Positions 26,604 to 36,378 are shown, counted from the first letter of the stretch. The stretch: 64,000 nt of DNA from Zunongwangia atlantica 22II14-10F7 (GCF_002094855.1 NZ_ARYN01000007.1:1-64000), one strand, 5' to 3'. Numbers and translations are program-made. Notes: a model not told the origin generated them from the letters alone.

Positions 26604-28244
26604 ATGAAACGGATATTTTCAGCAGCGTTTATGCTGCTAATTGCTTTTTCATCTAAAGCACAAAGCCCTAACACTAATGCAGATAAACCCAAACTTGTGG
26701 TTGGAATTGTAGTCGATCAAATGCGCTATGATTATCTAAACAAATTTTGGGATAAGTATGAAGAAGGCGGATTTAAAAGAATAATCCAAAACGGATTTAA
26801 CTTTAAAAATAACCATTACAACTATGCGCCAACCTATACCGGGCCAGGACATACTTCGGTTTGGACAGGAACCAGCCCAATGAATCATGGGATTATTGGT
26901 AACGATTGGTTTGATAAGTTTACCGGAGAAATGGTGTACTGTGCGCAAGATGATAATGTAGCTTCAGTAGGAACTACAACAAATGCAGGGAAAATGTCTC
27001 CTAACCGCATGCAAACCACAACTTTGACAGATCAAAATAGATTACATACGCAGTTTAGAGGTAAAACAATTGGCGTTTCTATAAAAGATCGTGGAGCTAT
27101 TTTACCGGCGGGACACACAGCTAATGCTGCCTATTGGTATTCTGGTGGTAACGATGGGAAATTTATTTCCAGTACCTATTACATGGAAGAGTTGCCAAAA
27201 TGGGTTCAGAAATTTAATAAATCTGGTAAAGCAGATTCCTATTTAAAAGAATGGAATACCCTTTATGATATTGAAACTTATACTGAAAGTGGTGTAGATG
27301 AAAATACTTTTGAAGGAGGTTTCCGCGGAAAAGAAACAGCAACTTTTCCTTACGACATTAAAAAATTGAGTAAAGAAAACGGAAATTACAGTATTATCCC
27401 GCAAACTCCTTTTGGTGATGATATTACTCTAGATTTTGCACTTGCAGCAATAGAAGCTGAAGAATTAGGCCAGGATGAAGATACAGATATTCTAGCTCTT
27501 AGTTTTTCAAGTACAGATAAAGTAGGGCATAACTTTGGGGTGAATTCTAAAGAAGTAGAAGATACTTACCTAAGATTAGATAAAAATCTTTCAGATCTTT
27601 TAACCTATCTAGATAAGAATGTTGGAGAAGGAGAATATACTATTTTCTTAACTGCAGATCACGCTGGTGGTCACGTAGGCGGTTATTTAAATTCAGTAAA
27701 AATCCCAACAGGGAACTTAGATTACGGAAAATTGAAAAAAGAATTTACAGATTTTGCGAACCAGCAATTTGGTGAAGGTCTTATTAAAAACGTGTCTAAC
27801 GATCAAATTTTCCTTGATTATGAATTCATGGCCAATGAAGATCTAAATCCTGCAGATGTAGAAACCAAGATCGAACATTTCTTAATTCAGCAGCCGGGAG
27901 TTTATAAAGTATATACGCGTACAGAATTGCAATCGAATAATTTTTCTAACGGGATTGGTTACTTAATTCAAAATGGATTCAACCAAAAACGAAGCGGCGA
28001 TATTATGATTGTAGAGCATCCTGGTAGTGGTTACGGTAGAGGTTCTACGCATGGTAGTGTTTTTAATTACGATACACATACGCCATTATTGTTTTTTGGA
28101 GCCAGAGTGCCACATGGAGAAACTTTTGAGCGTTCAGAAATTGTAGATATCGCGCCAACAATGGCAGCTTTGTTAGGAATAGAATATCCTAACGGAACAA
28201 GCGGTAAACCATTAGCAATTATGTTAGATAAAGCTTCAGAATAA
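26604..28244 (+). CDS. PafA-like alkaline phosphatase family protein
   Basis: Exported phosphomonoesterase of the alkaline phosphatase superfamily. From the ATG at 26604 it has 546 residues with a signal peptide ending at SSKAQ (about residue 20). An upstream GTG would add seven residues, which is less likely. The nucleophile is Thr84 in GPGHTSVWTGT. Metal ligands are visible in VVGIVVDQMRYDY, SSTDKVGHNFG, TADHAGGHVGG and GSTHGS. This matches PafA, the calcium-tolerant Bacteroidota phosphatase that is not inhibited by phosphate. A strong shared terminator follows at 28272-28313. Confidence 0.92.
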   Translation: MKRIFSAAFMLLIAFSSKAQSPNTNADKPKLVVGIVVDQMRYDYLNKFWDKYEEGGFKRIIQNGFNFKNNHYNYAPTYTGPGHTSVWTGTSPMNHGIIGNDWFDKFTGEMVYCAQDDNVASVGTTTNAGKMSPNRMQTTTLTDQNRLHTQFRGKTIGVSIKDRGAILPAGHTANAAYWYSGGNDGKFISSTYYMEELPKWVQKFNKSGKADSYLKEWNTLYDIETYTESGVDENTFEGGFRGKETATFPYDIKKLSKENGNYSIIPQTPFGDDITLDFALAAIEAEELGQDEDTDILALSFSSTDKVGHNFGVNSKEVEDTYLRLDKNLSDLLTYLDKNVGEGEYTIFLTADHAGGHVGGYLNSVKIPTGNLDYGKLKKEFTDFANQQFGEGLIKNVSNDQIFLDYEFMANEDLNPADVETKIEHFLIQQPGVYKVYTRTELQSNNFSNGIGYLIQNGFNQKRSGDIMIVEHPGSGYGRGSTHGSVFNYDTHTPLLFFGARVPHGETFERSEIVDIAPTMAALLGIEYPNGTSGKPLAIMLDKASE

Positions 28245-28271
28245 TTTTTTCTGAAATGATAGTCAAATAAA

Positions 28272-28313
28272 AAAAAGCTCCTGAAATTATCGAATTTCAG
28301 GAGCTTTTTTTAT
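28272..28313. terminator. Bidirectional terminator between pafA-like gene and glycosyltransferase
   Basis: A 17-bp perfect stem (28272-28288 with 28293-28309) and an ATCG loop, with A and T tracts on the two sides. It can end transcription from both convergent genes. Confidence 0.92.
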
Positions 28314-28317
28314 CTCG

Positions 28318-29172
28318 TTATTTGAAGATTTTAGCCTTCATTTTTTTCCAGCGCAAGGTTCTAATGAATTTTGCTTCTTCTTCGGAAACCAATAAATTTT
28401 CATTTTCTTTTTTCGCCTGAAAATAACCTTTTAAATACGCCGGGAATAAGCTAAGGTCATTTTTTAAAGTCGCTAATTTAGCTGAAGCAATTGTTGTAAT
28501 CAAAAAACCGTAACCTAAGCGATAAAAAGCTTTTCCTTGTTTATATCGCGAAGCTTTTGTGTTGTAATTCGCTCCGGTAGGTTTTAGATGTTTTACGTGT
28601 AATTTTTCAGTGGTTTTAATTGTCCAACCGTGAAACTGGGCTAAAAGTTCATCTACAGTATCCCAGCCCATAGCAGCTTTTAATCCGCCAATAGCTTTAA
28701 AACAATCCTTACGATAGGCTTTTAAAGCTCCTCTAATATGGTCTTTATCGGTTAGATTTTCGATAATCCATTCCCCATTTTTCTCGATGGTACAATGCCC
28801 TGCGGCCATACCTATTTTTGGATCTTTTCTAAAGATGTCAATAATTGTTTCCAGGTAATTTTCTGGGAAAATCAGGTCGGCATCAAATTTACATATCAAA
28901 TCATAATGATCATCAAGATCTGCTAAGCCGGCATTAAAAGCATTGATCACTTTACTTCCCGGTTGATGCGCTTCAGATGAGGTTGTGTTTTTTAGCTGAA
29001 TAAAAGGATGATTTTCGATAAATTCCTGAACAATTTTTGGAGTTTCATCTGTGCTTTGGTCGTTTACCACCACAATTTTTGAAGGTAAAAATGTTTGATT
29101 TATCAAAGACTGAAGCGTTAAACCAATAAAATCTGCCTCGTTATGTGCCGGGATGACGATATAAATTCTCAA
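28318..29172 (-). CDS. Family 2 glycosyltransferase
   Basis: Cytosolic inverting GT-A glycosyltransferase of 284 residues. The N-terminus has the canonical IYIVIPAHNEADFIGLTLQSL and VVVNDQSTDETP nucleotide-sugar-binding blocks. A DxD-type motif in ICKFDADLIFP (near residue 93) and the acceptor-side AMGWDTVDELLA follow. No membrane helices are present. It lies at the downstream end of a minus-strand cluster with a 2H phosphoesterase, a methyltransferase and a KAS III enzyme, 51 bp after the phosphoesterase start/stop junction. Donor and acceptor are unknown; glycosylation of an envelope lipid is one possibility. Confidence 0.9.
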   Translation of the reverse strand: MRIYIVIPAHNEADFIGLTLQSLINQTFLPSKIVVVNDQSTDETPKIVQEFIENHPFIQLKNTTSSEAHQPGSKVINAFNAGLADLDDHYDLICKFDADLIFPENYLETIIDIFRKDPKIGMAAGHCTIEKNGEWIIENLTDKDHIRGALKAYRKDCFKAIGGLKAAMGWDTVDELLAQFHGWTIKTTEKLHVKHLKPTGANYNTKASRYKQGKAFYRLGYGFLITTIASAKLATLKNDLSLFPAYLKGYFQAKKENENLLVSEEEAKFIRTLRWKKMKAKIFK

Positions 29173-29223
29173 AAGCTAAAGTTTAGCGTAAACTTACGAT
29201 ATTCTATAATTTCAGTATAAATT

Positions 29224-29910
29224 TTATAAACTGAAGTTCTCTAGTAAAATGGTGTTTTCAGCTTTTTGATACCAGTCATTAAAAACTAATTCTAAATTTT
29301 TCACTTCAAAAGTTCCAAAATCGGTTGCGAGATGTTGTTCTGTAAACTCAATTAAATTTTCTGGTTGTTTTAAGCGGTGCTGAAATCGTAAAATGGTGCT
29401 ATGGGCTGTTTTTAAAGCATATCGCTGGTCTAAACTCTGTTCTAAATCGGTTTGTCTAAAATTTTTGCGAAGTGAGTTTCGTATGTTATTTAAGTTGTTG
29501 TCTTTTGGATAGCCGTTTACTAAAATTCCGCTTGGATTTAGGGAAATTCCTTTAAAATGAATGCTGAAATTATCGATTTTGGATATACTTTTTTTAATGA
29601 GCTTAATGTAATCTTCAATACAGATTTTGTTTAAACTGAAACCAGAGTAGCAGGAGATAATCGACATTATTGTAATGTGAAAATCTTGTTGTGGATAAAA
29701 ATATTGATGAGGTTCGAAGCTTGAAATTTCCTGAAGGATTTCGTTTATCTTGAAACAAGTAGTTGCGTTGGGGCGGGCGAGTAAGGTGATGCCGCGACGC
29801 AGATCTTCAGGGTTAAAAATATCTTTATCTATAAAATAGCTTCCGTTTTTAACTAATTTTACTCCGTTAGCATGAATATTTTGGTAATGTTCCTGAAGCT
29901 CAAAATTCAT
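29224..29910 (-). CDS. 2H phosphoesterase (2'-5' RNA ligase-like) family protein
   Basis: A 228-residue protein with the two HxT/S motifs that define 2H phosphoesterases: FHITIMSI (about residue 82) and AHSTILRF (about residue 170), separated by about 85 residues as expected. Family members act on 2'-5' or cyclic phosphodiester bonds, and physiological substrates are usually unknown. It lies 10 bp after the methyltransferase stop in the same orientation. RNA processing or cyclic-nucleotide breakdown are both possible; sequence alone does not decide. Confidence 0.8.
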   Translation of the reverse strand: MNFELQEHYQNIHANGVKLVKNGSYFIDKDIFNPEDLRRGITLLARPNATTCFKINEILQEISSFEPHQYFYPQQDFHITIMSIISCYSGFSLNKICIEDYIKLIKKSISKIDNFSIHFKGISLNPSGILVNGYPKDNNLNNIRNSLRKNFRQTDLEQSLDQRYALKTAHSTILRFQHRLKQPENLIEFTEQHLATDFGTFEVKNLELVFNDWYQKAENTILLENFSL

Positions 29911-29920
29911 TTAAAAACTT

Positions 29921-30439
29921 CTATTTTCGTTCAGCATAAACGGCATAATAACGCGGAGTAAAGCGCCGTAAAATTGGTCTTATTCCGATTTTATTTACGG
30001 GATTGGTCCATTTTAAGCGGTCTTTTATTTCCCAGCCAGATTTTTCTAAAAGCCAATCGAATTGCCAATCTTCAAATTCATGATAATGGCGATCTCGCAT
30101 ATCTGTTTTACTTCGATAAGCTTCAGAAAACCATAATTTAAGCGGTACGCTGGCAACTAACTTTTCAGCTTTTATATTCTTTAAGATCGTATAAGGATTG
30201 AGTAAATGTTCGAAAATTTCAAAAGCGGTAACAACTTCAAAATCTTGTTTTACAATTTCGAATTTCTCATCCAGATCTTCTCCGCCAGTATTGGTAACCT
30301 TAAAACCTTCTTTCAGCATAATTTCAGAAAAAGGATTTTTTACTCCTAAATCTAAAATATTAGAAGGTGCAGAGACATGTTTGTTTAAAAATTCTAGTGT
30401 TTTTTGAAATCTTTTTCCGGGATAGGTGTTTTCGTACAT
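29921..30439 (-). CDS. Class I SAM-dependent methyltransferase
   Basis: A small methyltransferase-like protein of 172 residues. Motif I is ILDLGVKNPFSEIML (a variant of the usual DxGxGxG, with only the first glycine kept), followed by the post-motif VVTAFEIFEHLLNPYTIL typical of Methyltransf_11/23 proteins. The degenerate glycine loop means SAM binding is likely but not certain. It starts 1 bp after the KAS III stop, so the two are translationally coupled. The natural acceptor is unknown. Confidence 0.78.
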   Translation of the reverse strand: MYENTYPGKRFQKTLEFLNKHVSAPSNILDLGVKNPFSEIMLKEGFKVTNTGGEDLDEKFEIVKQDFEVVTAFEIFEHLLNPYTILKNIKAEKLVASVPLKLWFSEAYRSKTDMRDRHYHEFEDWQFDWLLEKSGWEIKDRLKWTNPVNKIGIRPILRRFTPRYYAVYAERK

Positions 30440-30440
30440 C

Positions 30441-31499
30441 TTAATATTCGTAAACTATGGCGTTAATATTCATACCCGCACCTACGCTGGCAAGCATGAT
30501 AATATCGCCTTTTTGCAATTCCTGATTATCGATTTGTTTGTTGATCACTAAATCCAGTAGGGTAGGAACCGTAGCAACACTGCTGTTTCCTAATTCCTGA
30601 ATAGTCATTGGCATCACGCCATCTGGAACTTTCTCGCCAAAAAGTTTATAAAAACGCTTTAAGATGGCTTCGTCCATCTTCTCGTTAGCCTGATGAATAA
30701 ATACCTTTTTTAAGTCTTTAATGCTTTTACCGCTTTTCTCAAGGCAGGATTTCATGGCCTTAGGTACATTAATTAGTGCAAATTCATAAATTTTGCGTCC
30801 ATTCATTTTTATGTAACGCACATTAGGATCTGAATCTTGAGAATTAGATTTGCCAAAATAAATGTAATTGGCTTCGTTATAAGAATAGGTAGCCGATTCG
30901 TGTGCTAAAATTCCGCCACCATCTTCACTGGCTTCAAGAATCGCTGCTCCGGCACCATCAGAAAAAATCATGCAGTCACGGTCGTGTTTGTCTACTACTC
31001 GGGATAAAGATTCAGAGCCTATTACCAGGCATTTTTTTGCCATTCCGCATTTAATAAAAGCTTGTGCCTGTATCATACCTTCTATCCAGCCAGGGCAACC
31101 AAAAAGTACGTCGTAACATACACATTTTGGGTTTTTAATGCGAAGATGATATTTAACTCGCGTAGCCATGCTAGGCACCGTATCACTTTGTATAGATCCT
31201 TTTTTAACATCACCATAGTTAGTTGCTACAATGATGTAATCTAAGGTTTCAATATCTATATCTGCGGCTTCAATTGCCTTTTGTGCAGCAAGAAAAGCAA
31301 TGTCTGATGCGTTTAAAGTATCGTCTAGATATCGGCGTTCTTCGATACCGGTAATGTCTTTAAACTTTTGAATGGTTTCTTCGTTGGAATGAGGAAACTT
31401 ACTACCGTCTAAATTCTTGAATTCATGTAATTGGAAATCGGCATTTTTCGTAATAACATTTGGGATATAGCTTCCCGTTCCTGAGATCTTAATATTCAT
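30441..31499 (-). CDS. 3-oxoacyl-ACP synthase III family protein
   Basis: FabH-like thiolase-fold ketosynthase of 352 residues. The catalytic triad is complete: Cys135 (LFGCPGW), His269 (FIHQAN) and Asn305 (LGNSSVA). The proteins of this family condense a primer acyl-CoA with malonyl-ACP or join two acyl chains (OleA/PqsD-like). FabH housekeeping enzymes are around 320-335 residues, so this slightly longer form may be a specialised paralogue. It heads an apparent operon with methyltransferase, 2H phosphoesterase and glycosyltransferase and no ACP, which is unusual for general fatty-acid synthesis. Confidence 0.9.
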   Translation of the reverse strand: MNIKISGTGSYIPNVITKNADFQLHEFKNLDGSKFPHSNEETIQKFKDITGIEERRYLDDTLNASDIAFLAAQKAIEAADIDIETLDYIIVATNYGDVKKGSIQSDTVPSMATRVKYHLRIKNPKCVCYDVLFGCPGWIEGMIQAQAFIKCGMAKKCLVIGSESLSRVVDKHDRDCMIFSDGAGAAILEASEDGGGILAHESATYSYNEANYIYFGKSNSQDSDPNVRYIKMNGRKIYEFALINVPKAMKSCLEKSGKSIKDLKKVFIHQANEKMDEAILKRFYKLFGEKVPDGVMPMTIQELGNSSVATVPTLLDLVINKQIDNQELQKGDIIMLASVGAGMNINAIVYEY

Positions 31500-31581
31500 C
31501 TTTCATTTTCGATTATTAAGGGAAGATAAGAATTATATATGGCATTCCTAATAAAATGTTAATGCGTTTTTCTATAATTCA

Positions 31582-31613
31582 TAAAAAAAGGCTATCAAAT
31601 TTGATAGCCTTTT
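31582..31613 (-). terminator. Terminator after gcvP
   Basis: A 28-bp perfect palindrome (31586-31613) with arms AAAAGGCTATC and a central AAATTT. On the minus strand it is followed by a further run of T, 22 bp after the gcvP stop. Confidence 0.88.
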
Positions 31614-31635
31614 AACGATATAAAAGTTTTGTTTA

Positions 31636-34485
31636 TTATGCTTCCATATATTCCTCTATCGGAGGACATGTACACATTAAATTTCTATCACCAAAAGCTT
31701 CATCTACTCGGCGTACACTTGGCCAAAATTTATTCTCTGCAATATATTCTAATGGGAACGCAGCTTTTTCTCTGCTGTATGGTAAATTCCATTCTGTAGC
31801 GGTAAGCATTTTAATAGTATGCGGAGCATTTTTAAGCACGTTATTAGGCTCGTCTGCAGTAGATTCTTCGATCTCTTTTCTAATAGAGATTAAGGCATCA
31901 CAAAAACGATCTAATTCAGCTTTGCTTTCACTTTCTGTAGGTTCGATCATTACGGTTCCAGCAACCGGGAATGATACCGTTGGCGCATGGAAACCATAAT
32001 CTATAAGGCGTTTTGCAATATCTGTAACTTCGATTCCATTTTCTTTAAATGGGCGACAGTCTAAGATCATCTCGTGTGCAGCACGTCCTCTTTCTCCAGA
32101 GTATAAGGTTTTATAATGGCCAGAAAGTCTTTCTTTAATATAGTTTGCGTTAAGAATAGCGTATTCAGTAGCTTTTTGTAATCCGCCACTTCCTAACATT
32201 TTTATATATCCGTAAGAAATTAAGCATACCAAAGAAGATCCCCATGGCGCTGAAGATATAGCTCCAATTGCTTGTTCTCCTCCAGTTTTAATTACTGGGT
32301 TTCCTGGTAAAAACGGAACTAATTGTTTTGCAACACAGATAGGGCCAACACCTGGGCCACCACCACCGTGAGGAATAGCAAAAGTTTTATGAAGGTTTAG
32401 GTGGCAAACGTCTGCGCCAATATTTCCTGGATTGGTTAAACCAACCTGAGCGTTCATATTTGCACCATCCATATAAACCTGCCCGCCATTATCATGAATA
32501 ATCTGAGTGATCTCGCGAATAGCAGATTCAAATACACCGTGAGTTGAAGGATAAGTTACCATTAAAGCAGAAAGATTGTCTTTGTGCTCAATCGCTTTTT
32601 CTCTTAGATCTTCAATATCGATGTTTCCGTTTTCTGTTGCTTTTGTTACCACCACTTTCATTCCTGCCATTACCGCAGACGCTGGGTTAGTACCGTGTGC
32701 AGAAGAAGGAATTAAACAAACATTACGATGTCCTTCGCCACGAGATTCGTGGTAAGCTCTAATTACCATTAATCCTGCATACTCTCCCTGTGCACCAGAG
32801 TTTGGCTGTAAAGAAGTAGCTGAAAAACCTGTAATTTCGGTTAATTGATCTTCTAATTCTTTAAGAACTATCTGGTAACCTTCAGCTTGTTCTACAGGAG
32901 CAAATGGGTGAATATTTCCCCATTGTGGGTTACTAAGTGGTAACATTTCTGAAGCTGCATTTAGCTTCATAGTACAAGAACCTAAAGAGATCATCGAATG
33001 ATTTAATGAAAGATCTTTACGCTCTAATTTTTTGATATAACGCATTAATTCAGTTTCTGAATGGTATGCGTTAAAAACTTCGTGAGTTAAGAAATCTGTT
33101 TTTCTCGAAACAGCTTCAGGAATAGCGTTGATTTCTTCTAATGCTGAAAGTGCTTCAGTTTCTTTGTCGGCTACTTCAGCAAAAATTGAAGCTACCGTAT
33201 TTACATCTTCTGTAGTTGTTGTTTCGTTTAAAGCAATAACAACAGTTTCTGCATCTGGATAATAGAAGTTATATTCTTTAGCTTCCGCAGCAGCTTTAAT
33301 TTTTTCAGCATCTGCTTTAACCTGAAGGGTATCAAAATAAGCTGAATTTACCTGTTCAAAGCCTAACTTCTCTAGTTGAGAAGCTAAATTAGTAGTAGAA
33401 TAATGAACGGTATCAGCGATATATTTTAATCCTTTTGGCCCATGATAAACAGCATACATTCCTGCCATTACCGCAAGTAAAACCTGTGCAGTACAAATGT
33501 TAGAAGTTGCTTTGTCTCGCTTAATATGTTGTTCCCTGGTTTGTAATGCCATTCTTAAAGCATGGTTGCCATCGGTGTCTTTTGTTACTCCAATAATACG
33601 ACCAGGAAGGTTTCTTTTATAAGCTTCTTTAGTGGCGAAATAGGCAGCGTGTGGCCCGCCGTAACCTAACGGAATTCCAAAACGTTGCGTAGTTCCTACA
33701 ACTACATCTACACCCAATTCACCAGGAGCCTGTAGTTTTAATAAACTTAAAATATCTGCAGCTACTGCTACTTTTATAGAGTTTTCGTTACAATTATTTA
33801 CAAAATCGGCATAATCGAAAACCTGGCCATATTTTCCTGGATACTGAATTAAAGCTCCAAAAAATTCAGCTGAAAAATCAAATTCAGCATGATCGCCAAG
33901 TACAATCTCGATACCTAAAAATTCTGCACGAGTTTTAATTAATGAGATGGTTTGTGGTAAAACCTCTTCAGAAACAAAAAACTTATTTACATCGTCTTTC
34001 TTCTGTTTACGATCTCTAACCGCAAATAACAATGCCATAGCTTCGGCTGCTGCAGTAGATTCATCTAAAAGAGAAGCGTTGGCAATTTCCATCCCGGTAA
34101 GGTCGCTAACCATGGTTTGGAAATTCAATAAAGCTTCTAATCTTCCTTGTGCGATTTCTGCCTGGTATGGCGTATAAGCCGTATACCATCCTGGATTTTC
34201 TAAAATATTACGTTGTATTACCGCCGGTAAAATTCCCTGGTGGTAACCTAGGCCAATGTAAGATTTAAAAACCTTGTTCTTAGCCGCCAGTTTCCCAATA
34301 TGCTCTGCGTATTGATTTTCACTAAGCGCTTTTGGTAAATTTAGGGGCTGTTTTAAACGAATATCGTCTGGGATTGTTTCGTAGATAAGCTGCTCTAAAC
34401 TATCTGCACCAATAGTTTGAAGCATCTCTTTAAGATTTTCTTCTTTAGGACCAATGTGTCGAAGGGCAAAAGAATCTGTTCTCAT
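31636..34485 (-). CDS. gcvP: Glycine dehydrogenase (decarboxylating), P-protein
   Basis: PLP enzyme of the glycine cleavage system; it decarboxylates glycine and transfers aminomethyl to the H-protein lipoyl group. I start at the ATG at 34485 ([17 protein letters not shown]), giving 949 residues. A longer frame adds 16 residues with no homology. The single-chain form contains both halves: an N-terminal [15 protein letters not shown]-type region and the PLP lysine Lys700 in [16 protein letters not shown]. The length is normal for the homodimeric type. gcvT and gcvH are not adjacent. I see no glycine riboswitch in the 180 bp upstream. Confidence 0.96.
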   Translation of the reverse strand: MRTDSFALRHIGPKEENLKEMLQTIGADSLEQLIYETIPDDIRLKQPLNLPKALSENQYAEHIGKLAAKNKVFKSYIGLGYHQGILPAVIQRNILENPGWYTAYTPYQAEIAQGRLEALLNFQTMVSDLTGMEIANASLLDESTAAAEAMALLFAVRDRKQKKDDVNKFFVSEEVLPQTISLIKTRAEFLGIEIVLGDHAEFDFSAEFFGALIQYPGKYGQVFDYADFVNNCNENSIKVAVAADILSLLKLQAPGELGVDVVVGTTQRFGIPLGYGGPHAAYFATKEAYKRNLPGRIIGVTKDTDGNHALRMALQTREQHIKRDKATSNICTAQVLLAVMAGMYAVYHGPKGLKYIADTVHYSTTNLASQLEKLGFEQVNSAYFDTLQVKADAEKIKAAAEAKEYNFYYPDAETVVIALNETTTTEDVNTVASIFAEVADKETEALSALEEINAIPEAVSRKTDFLTHEVFNAYHSETELMRYIKKLERKDLSLNHSMISLGSCTMKLNAASEMLPLSNPQWGNIHPFAPVEQAEGYQIVLKELEDQLTEITGFSATSLQPNSGAQGEYAGLMVIRAYHESRGEGHRNVCLIPSSAHGTNPASAVMAGMKVVVTKATENGNIDIEDLREKAIEHKDNLSALMVTYPSTHGVFESAIREITQIIHDNGGQVYMDGANMNAQVGLTNPGNIGADVCHLNLHKTFAIPHGGGGPGVGPICVAKQLVPFLPGNPVIKTGGEQAIGAISSAPWGSSLVCLISYGYIKMLGSGGLQKATEYAILNANYIKERLSGHYKTLYSGERGRAAHEMILDCRPFKENGIEVTDIAKRLIDYGFHAPTVSFPVAGTVMIEPTESESKAELDRFCDALISIRKEIEESTADEPNNVLKNAPHTIKMLTATEWNLPYSREKAAFPLEYIAENKFWPSVRRVDEAFGDRNLMCTCPPIEEYMEA

Positions 34486-34665
34486 TAAATAAAATAGTTG
34501 TGTTTTTGATGGCGCGAAATTACATAATTTCAACGTAAATATTTAATGATTAGGCGATACACTTTTAAAGATTTTTTAACCTTAACTAAACTGTTGATTT
34601 TTAATAAAATTGAATCTGATTTTAGCGAATATTAGACTGAATTTTTAAATCGCTATTTTAGCCGT

Positions 34666-35490
34666 GTGAAATGGCTTAAAAATCTCTTTAAACTTTATAT
34701 AAATTCTAGTATCCACACCGGGATTGCGGTGCTTTGTTTTACGCTGGTCACTTTTTTGGAATTTGGAATAGAAATCGACCAAAATCTGCTGGGTTTTATT
34801 TTCTTCGGAACAATTAGCAGCTATAATTTTGTAAAATATGCTAGTGTAGCCAGATTACATCATTCTAGTTTAGCTGAAAACCTTAAAATTATACAGGTTT
34901 TTTCTTTTTTCTGTTTTATAGCGCTTTTATGGTTTACGCTGAAGCAGGATTACAAAACTTTGTTTGTGTCTTCAATTTTAGGAATGCTCACCCTGTTGTA
35001 TGCAACGCCGGTTTTAAAAGGACATCAAAATTTAAGGAATATCGCCGGGATTAAGGTTTTTGTAATTGCTATAACAGCAACGGGAACCGGAGTTTTATTG
35101 CCTTTACTTCACCAATATGAGATCTCGCTTCAGGATAAAATTTTAGTCGTTTTTCAACGAATCTTGATTCATATAGTGCTGATGCTTCCATTCGAGATTC
35201 GGGATCTTAAGTTCGATGATCCTTCCCTTAAAACTATTCCGCAGTTGTTTGGCGTAAAAAATACCAAGATTTTTGGAAGTGTTTTAATGCTAATTGCGGT
35301 AGGTATTTCGATTTTTAGAACAAATATCGGAAACCAAAGCTTTACCGGTTTGTGTGCTTTTTCTGTGGTAGTAATTGGGATGCTTTTGGCTTCAAGAATA
35401 AAGCAAAAGCCTTTTTATGCTGCTTTTTGGGTAGAAGCAGCGCCCATTTTCTGGGTGCTTATTTTAGTTATTCTGAATGTGATTTTTTAA
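34666..35490 (+). CDS. UbiA-like integral membrane protein
   Basis: A 274-residue protein with about eight hydrophobic segments and a GTG start (34666) that gives a short basic N-terminus, MKWLKNLFKLY. The segment LPFEIRDLKFDDPSLKTIP near residue 180 resembles the second aspartate-rich motif (DxxxD) of UbiA prenyltransferases. At the first motif position (SYNFVKYASV) the expected aspartates are missing. It is therefore UbiA-like by topology and one motif but may be inactive or use another substrate. Its 3' end overlaps the convergent anti-sigma gene by 23 bp. Confidence 0.7.
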   Translation: MKWLKNLFKLYINSSIHTGIAVLCFTLVTFLEFGIEIDQNLLGFIFFGTISSYNFVKYASVARLHHSSLAENLKIIQVFSFFCFIALLWFTLKQDYKTLFVSSILGMLTLLYATPVLKGHQNLRNIAGIKVFVIAITATGTGVLLPLLHQYEISLQDKILVVFQRILIHIVLMLPFEIRDLKFDDPSLKTIPQLFGVKNTKIFGSVLMLIAVGISIFRTNIGNQSFTGLCAFSVVVIGMLLASRIKQKPFYAAFWVEAAPIFWVLILVILNVIF

Positions 35491-35731
35491 GCTCTTCTTC
35501 TATAGCATTGCGCCAGCATTCTTTTTCTTCTTCGCTGCAACACTTTAGTTTTGCTTTCTCGATAAGTTCTGTAAGTCTGGTGTTCTTCTCACTGTACTCT
35601 CTACAACGAGGGCATTCTGCCAAATGCTCTAGCAATTGAACTTTTTCAATTTTATCAGCTTCTTTATACTGGCCTTTGTCACAACAGCATTCAGCCTTAT
35701 CACAATCAATATATTTCTTTTCTTCCTGCAT
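35468..35731 (-). CDS. Cysteine-rich zinc-finger anti-sigma-like protein
   Basis: A small cytosolic protein of 87 residues from the ATG at 35731, which lies 2 bp after the sigma-factor stop. It has the ZAS motif HLAECPRC (Hx3Cx2C) with a further upstream cysteine group, typical of zinc-binding anti-sigma factors such as RsrA/ChrR. It is unusually rich in cysteine: nine in 87 residues, including ECCC near residue 14 and KCCSEEEKEC near the C-terminus. It has no membrane helix, so it probably senses an intracellular (redox or metal) signal. A longer frame to 35797 would overlap the sigma gene and is not preferred. Confidence 0.8.
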   Translation of the reverse strand: MQEEKKYIDCDKAECCCDKGQYKEADKIEKVQLLEHLAECPRCREYSEKNTRLTELIEKAKLKCCSEEEKECWRNAIEEELKKSHSE

Positions 35732-35733
35732 AA

Positions 35734-36285
35734 TTAAAACCAATTTTGTTCCAGACAGGCAGCTAATGCCGTTCTGGCTCTGTGGATTATCACCCAAAGG
35801 TTAGACGGAGTAATGTCGAATTCTTTACAAATAACTTCGGTATCTACACCATCTATCGTTTTCATCTTAAAGATTTCAGCGTGTTTAGAATTTATTTTTT
35901 CTAAACAATCTAAAATCGCCATCCCAAGTTCGGTATTTTCCATATCTTCTTCGGCGGTTTTATCAAATTGATCGGCAACCTGCTCTTCCAGCCAGTCACC
36001 GTCATTTTCACCGTCGCGATAATTTATATGAACTTCGGCCTGACCTTTTTTCGAATTCATCTTGCGGTAATGGTCGATGATCTTTCTTTTAAGGATCGAA
36101 ATTAACCAGGTTCGTTCACTGGCTTCTCCCTTAAAATTTTCCATCGATTTAAGACCGGCAAGAAAAGTTTCTGAAATAAGATCGTTGGCAATCTCACGAT
36201 CATTTACTCTTACAATCGTATAATTGAAGAGATAATCTGAGTATTTGTCTACCCACTTTGTAGGATCTATGGTATGCGTTGACAT
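35734..36285 (-). CDS. ECF-type RNA polymerase sigma factor
   Basis: A sigma-70 family (group 4/ECF-like) protein of 183 residues from the ATG at 36285. Region 2 is visible as YLFNYTIVRVNDREIANDLISETF with the following SERTWLISILKRKIIDHYRK. Region 4 is ILDCLEKINSKHAEIFKMKTIDGVDTEVICKEF with a helix-turn-helix ending in SNLWVIIHRARTALAACL. A cysteine-rich ZAS protein follows after 2 bp, which suggests an auto-regulated sigma/anti-sigma pair. An upstream TTG (36312) would add nine residues without homology. Confidence 0.9.
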   Translation of the reverse strand: MSTHTIDPTKWVDKYSDYLFNYTIVRVNDREIANDLISETFLAGLKSMENFKGEASERTWLISILKRKIIDHYRKMNSKKGQAEVHINYRDGENDGDWLEEQVADQFDKTAEEDMENTELGMAILDCLEKINSKHAEIFKMKTIDGVDTEVICKEFDITPSNLWVIIHRARTALAACLEQNWF

Positions 36286-36378
36286 TGTTTTTGTCGTGAG
36301 ATTATCAGTCAAAAATAAGAAAACTTATTTACTCTGAATAATGGTTTATATGCAATGAAATTTTTCGGATTTGAAGTG

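Noticed and set aside
34486-34533. 16-codon N-terminal extension of gcvP
   Set aside because: No similarity to P-proteins; the family start [12 protein letters not shown] lies at 34485.
34486-34665. Possible glycine riboswitch upstream of gcvP
   Set aside because: No paired stem arrangement or conserved glycine-aptamer core was recognisable in the 180 bp.
35352-35639. 95-codon plus-strand frame across the UbiA-like/anti-sigma junction
   Set aside because: It overlaps two supported genes and is low-complexity Ser/Phe-rich sequence on the antisense of the cysteine-rich protein.
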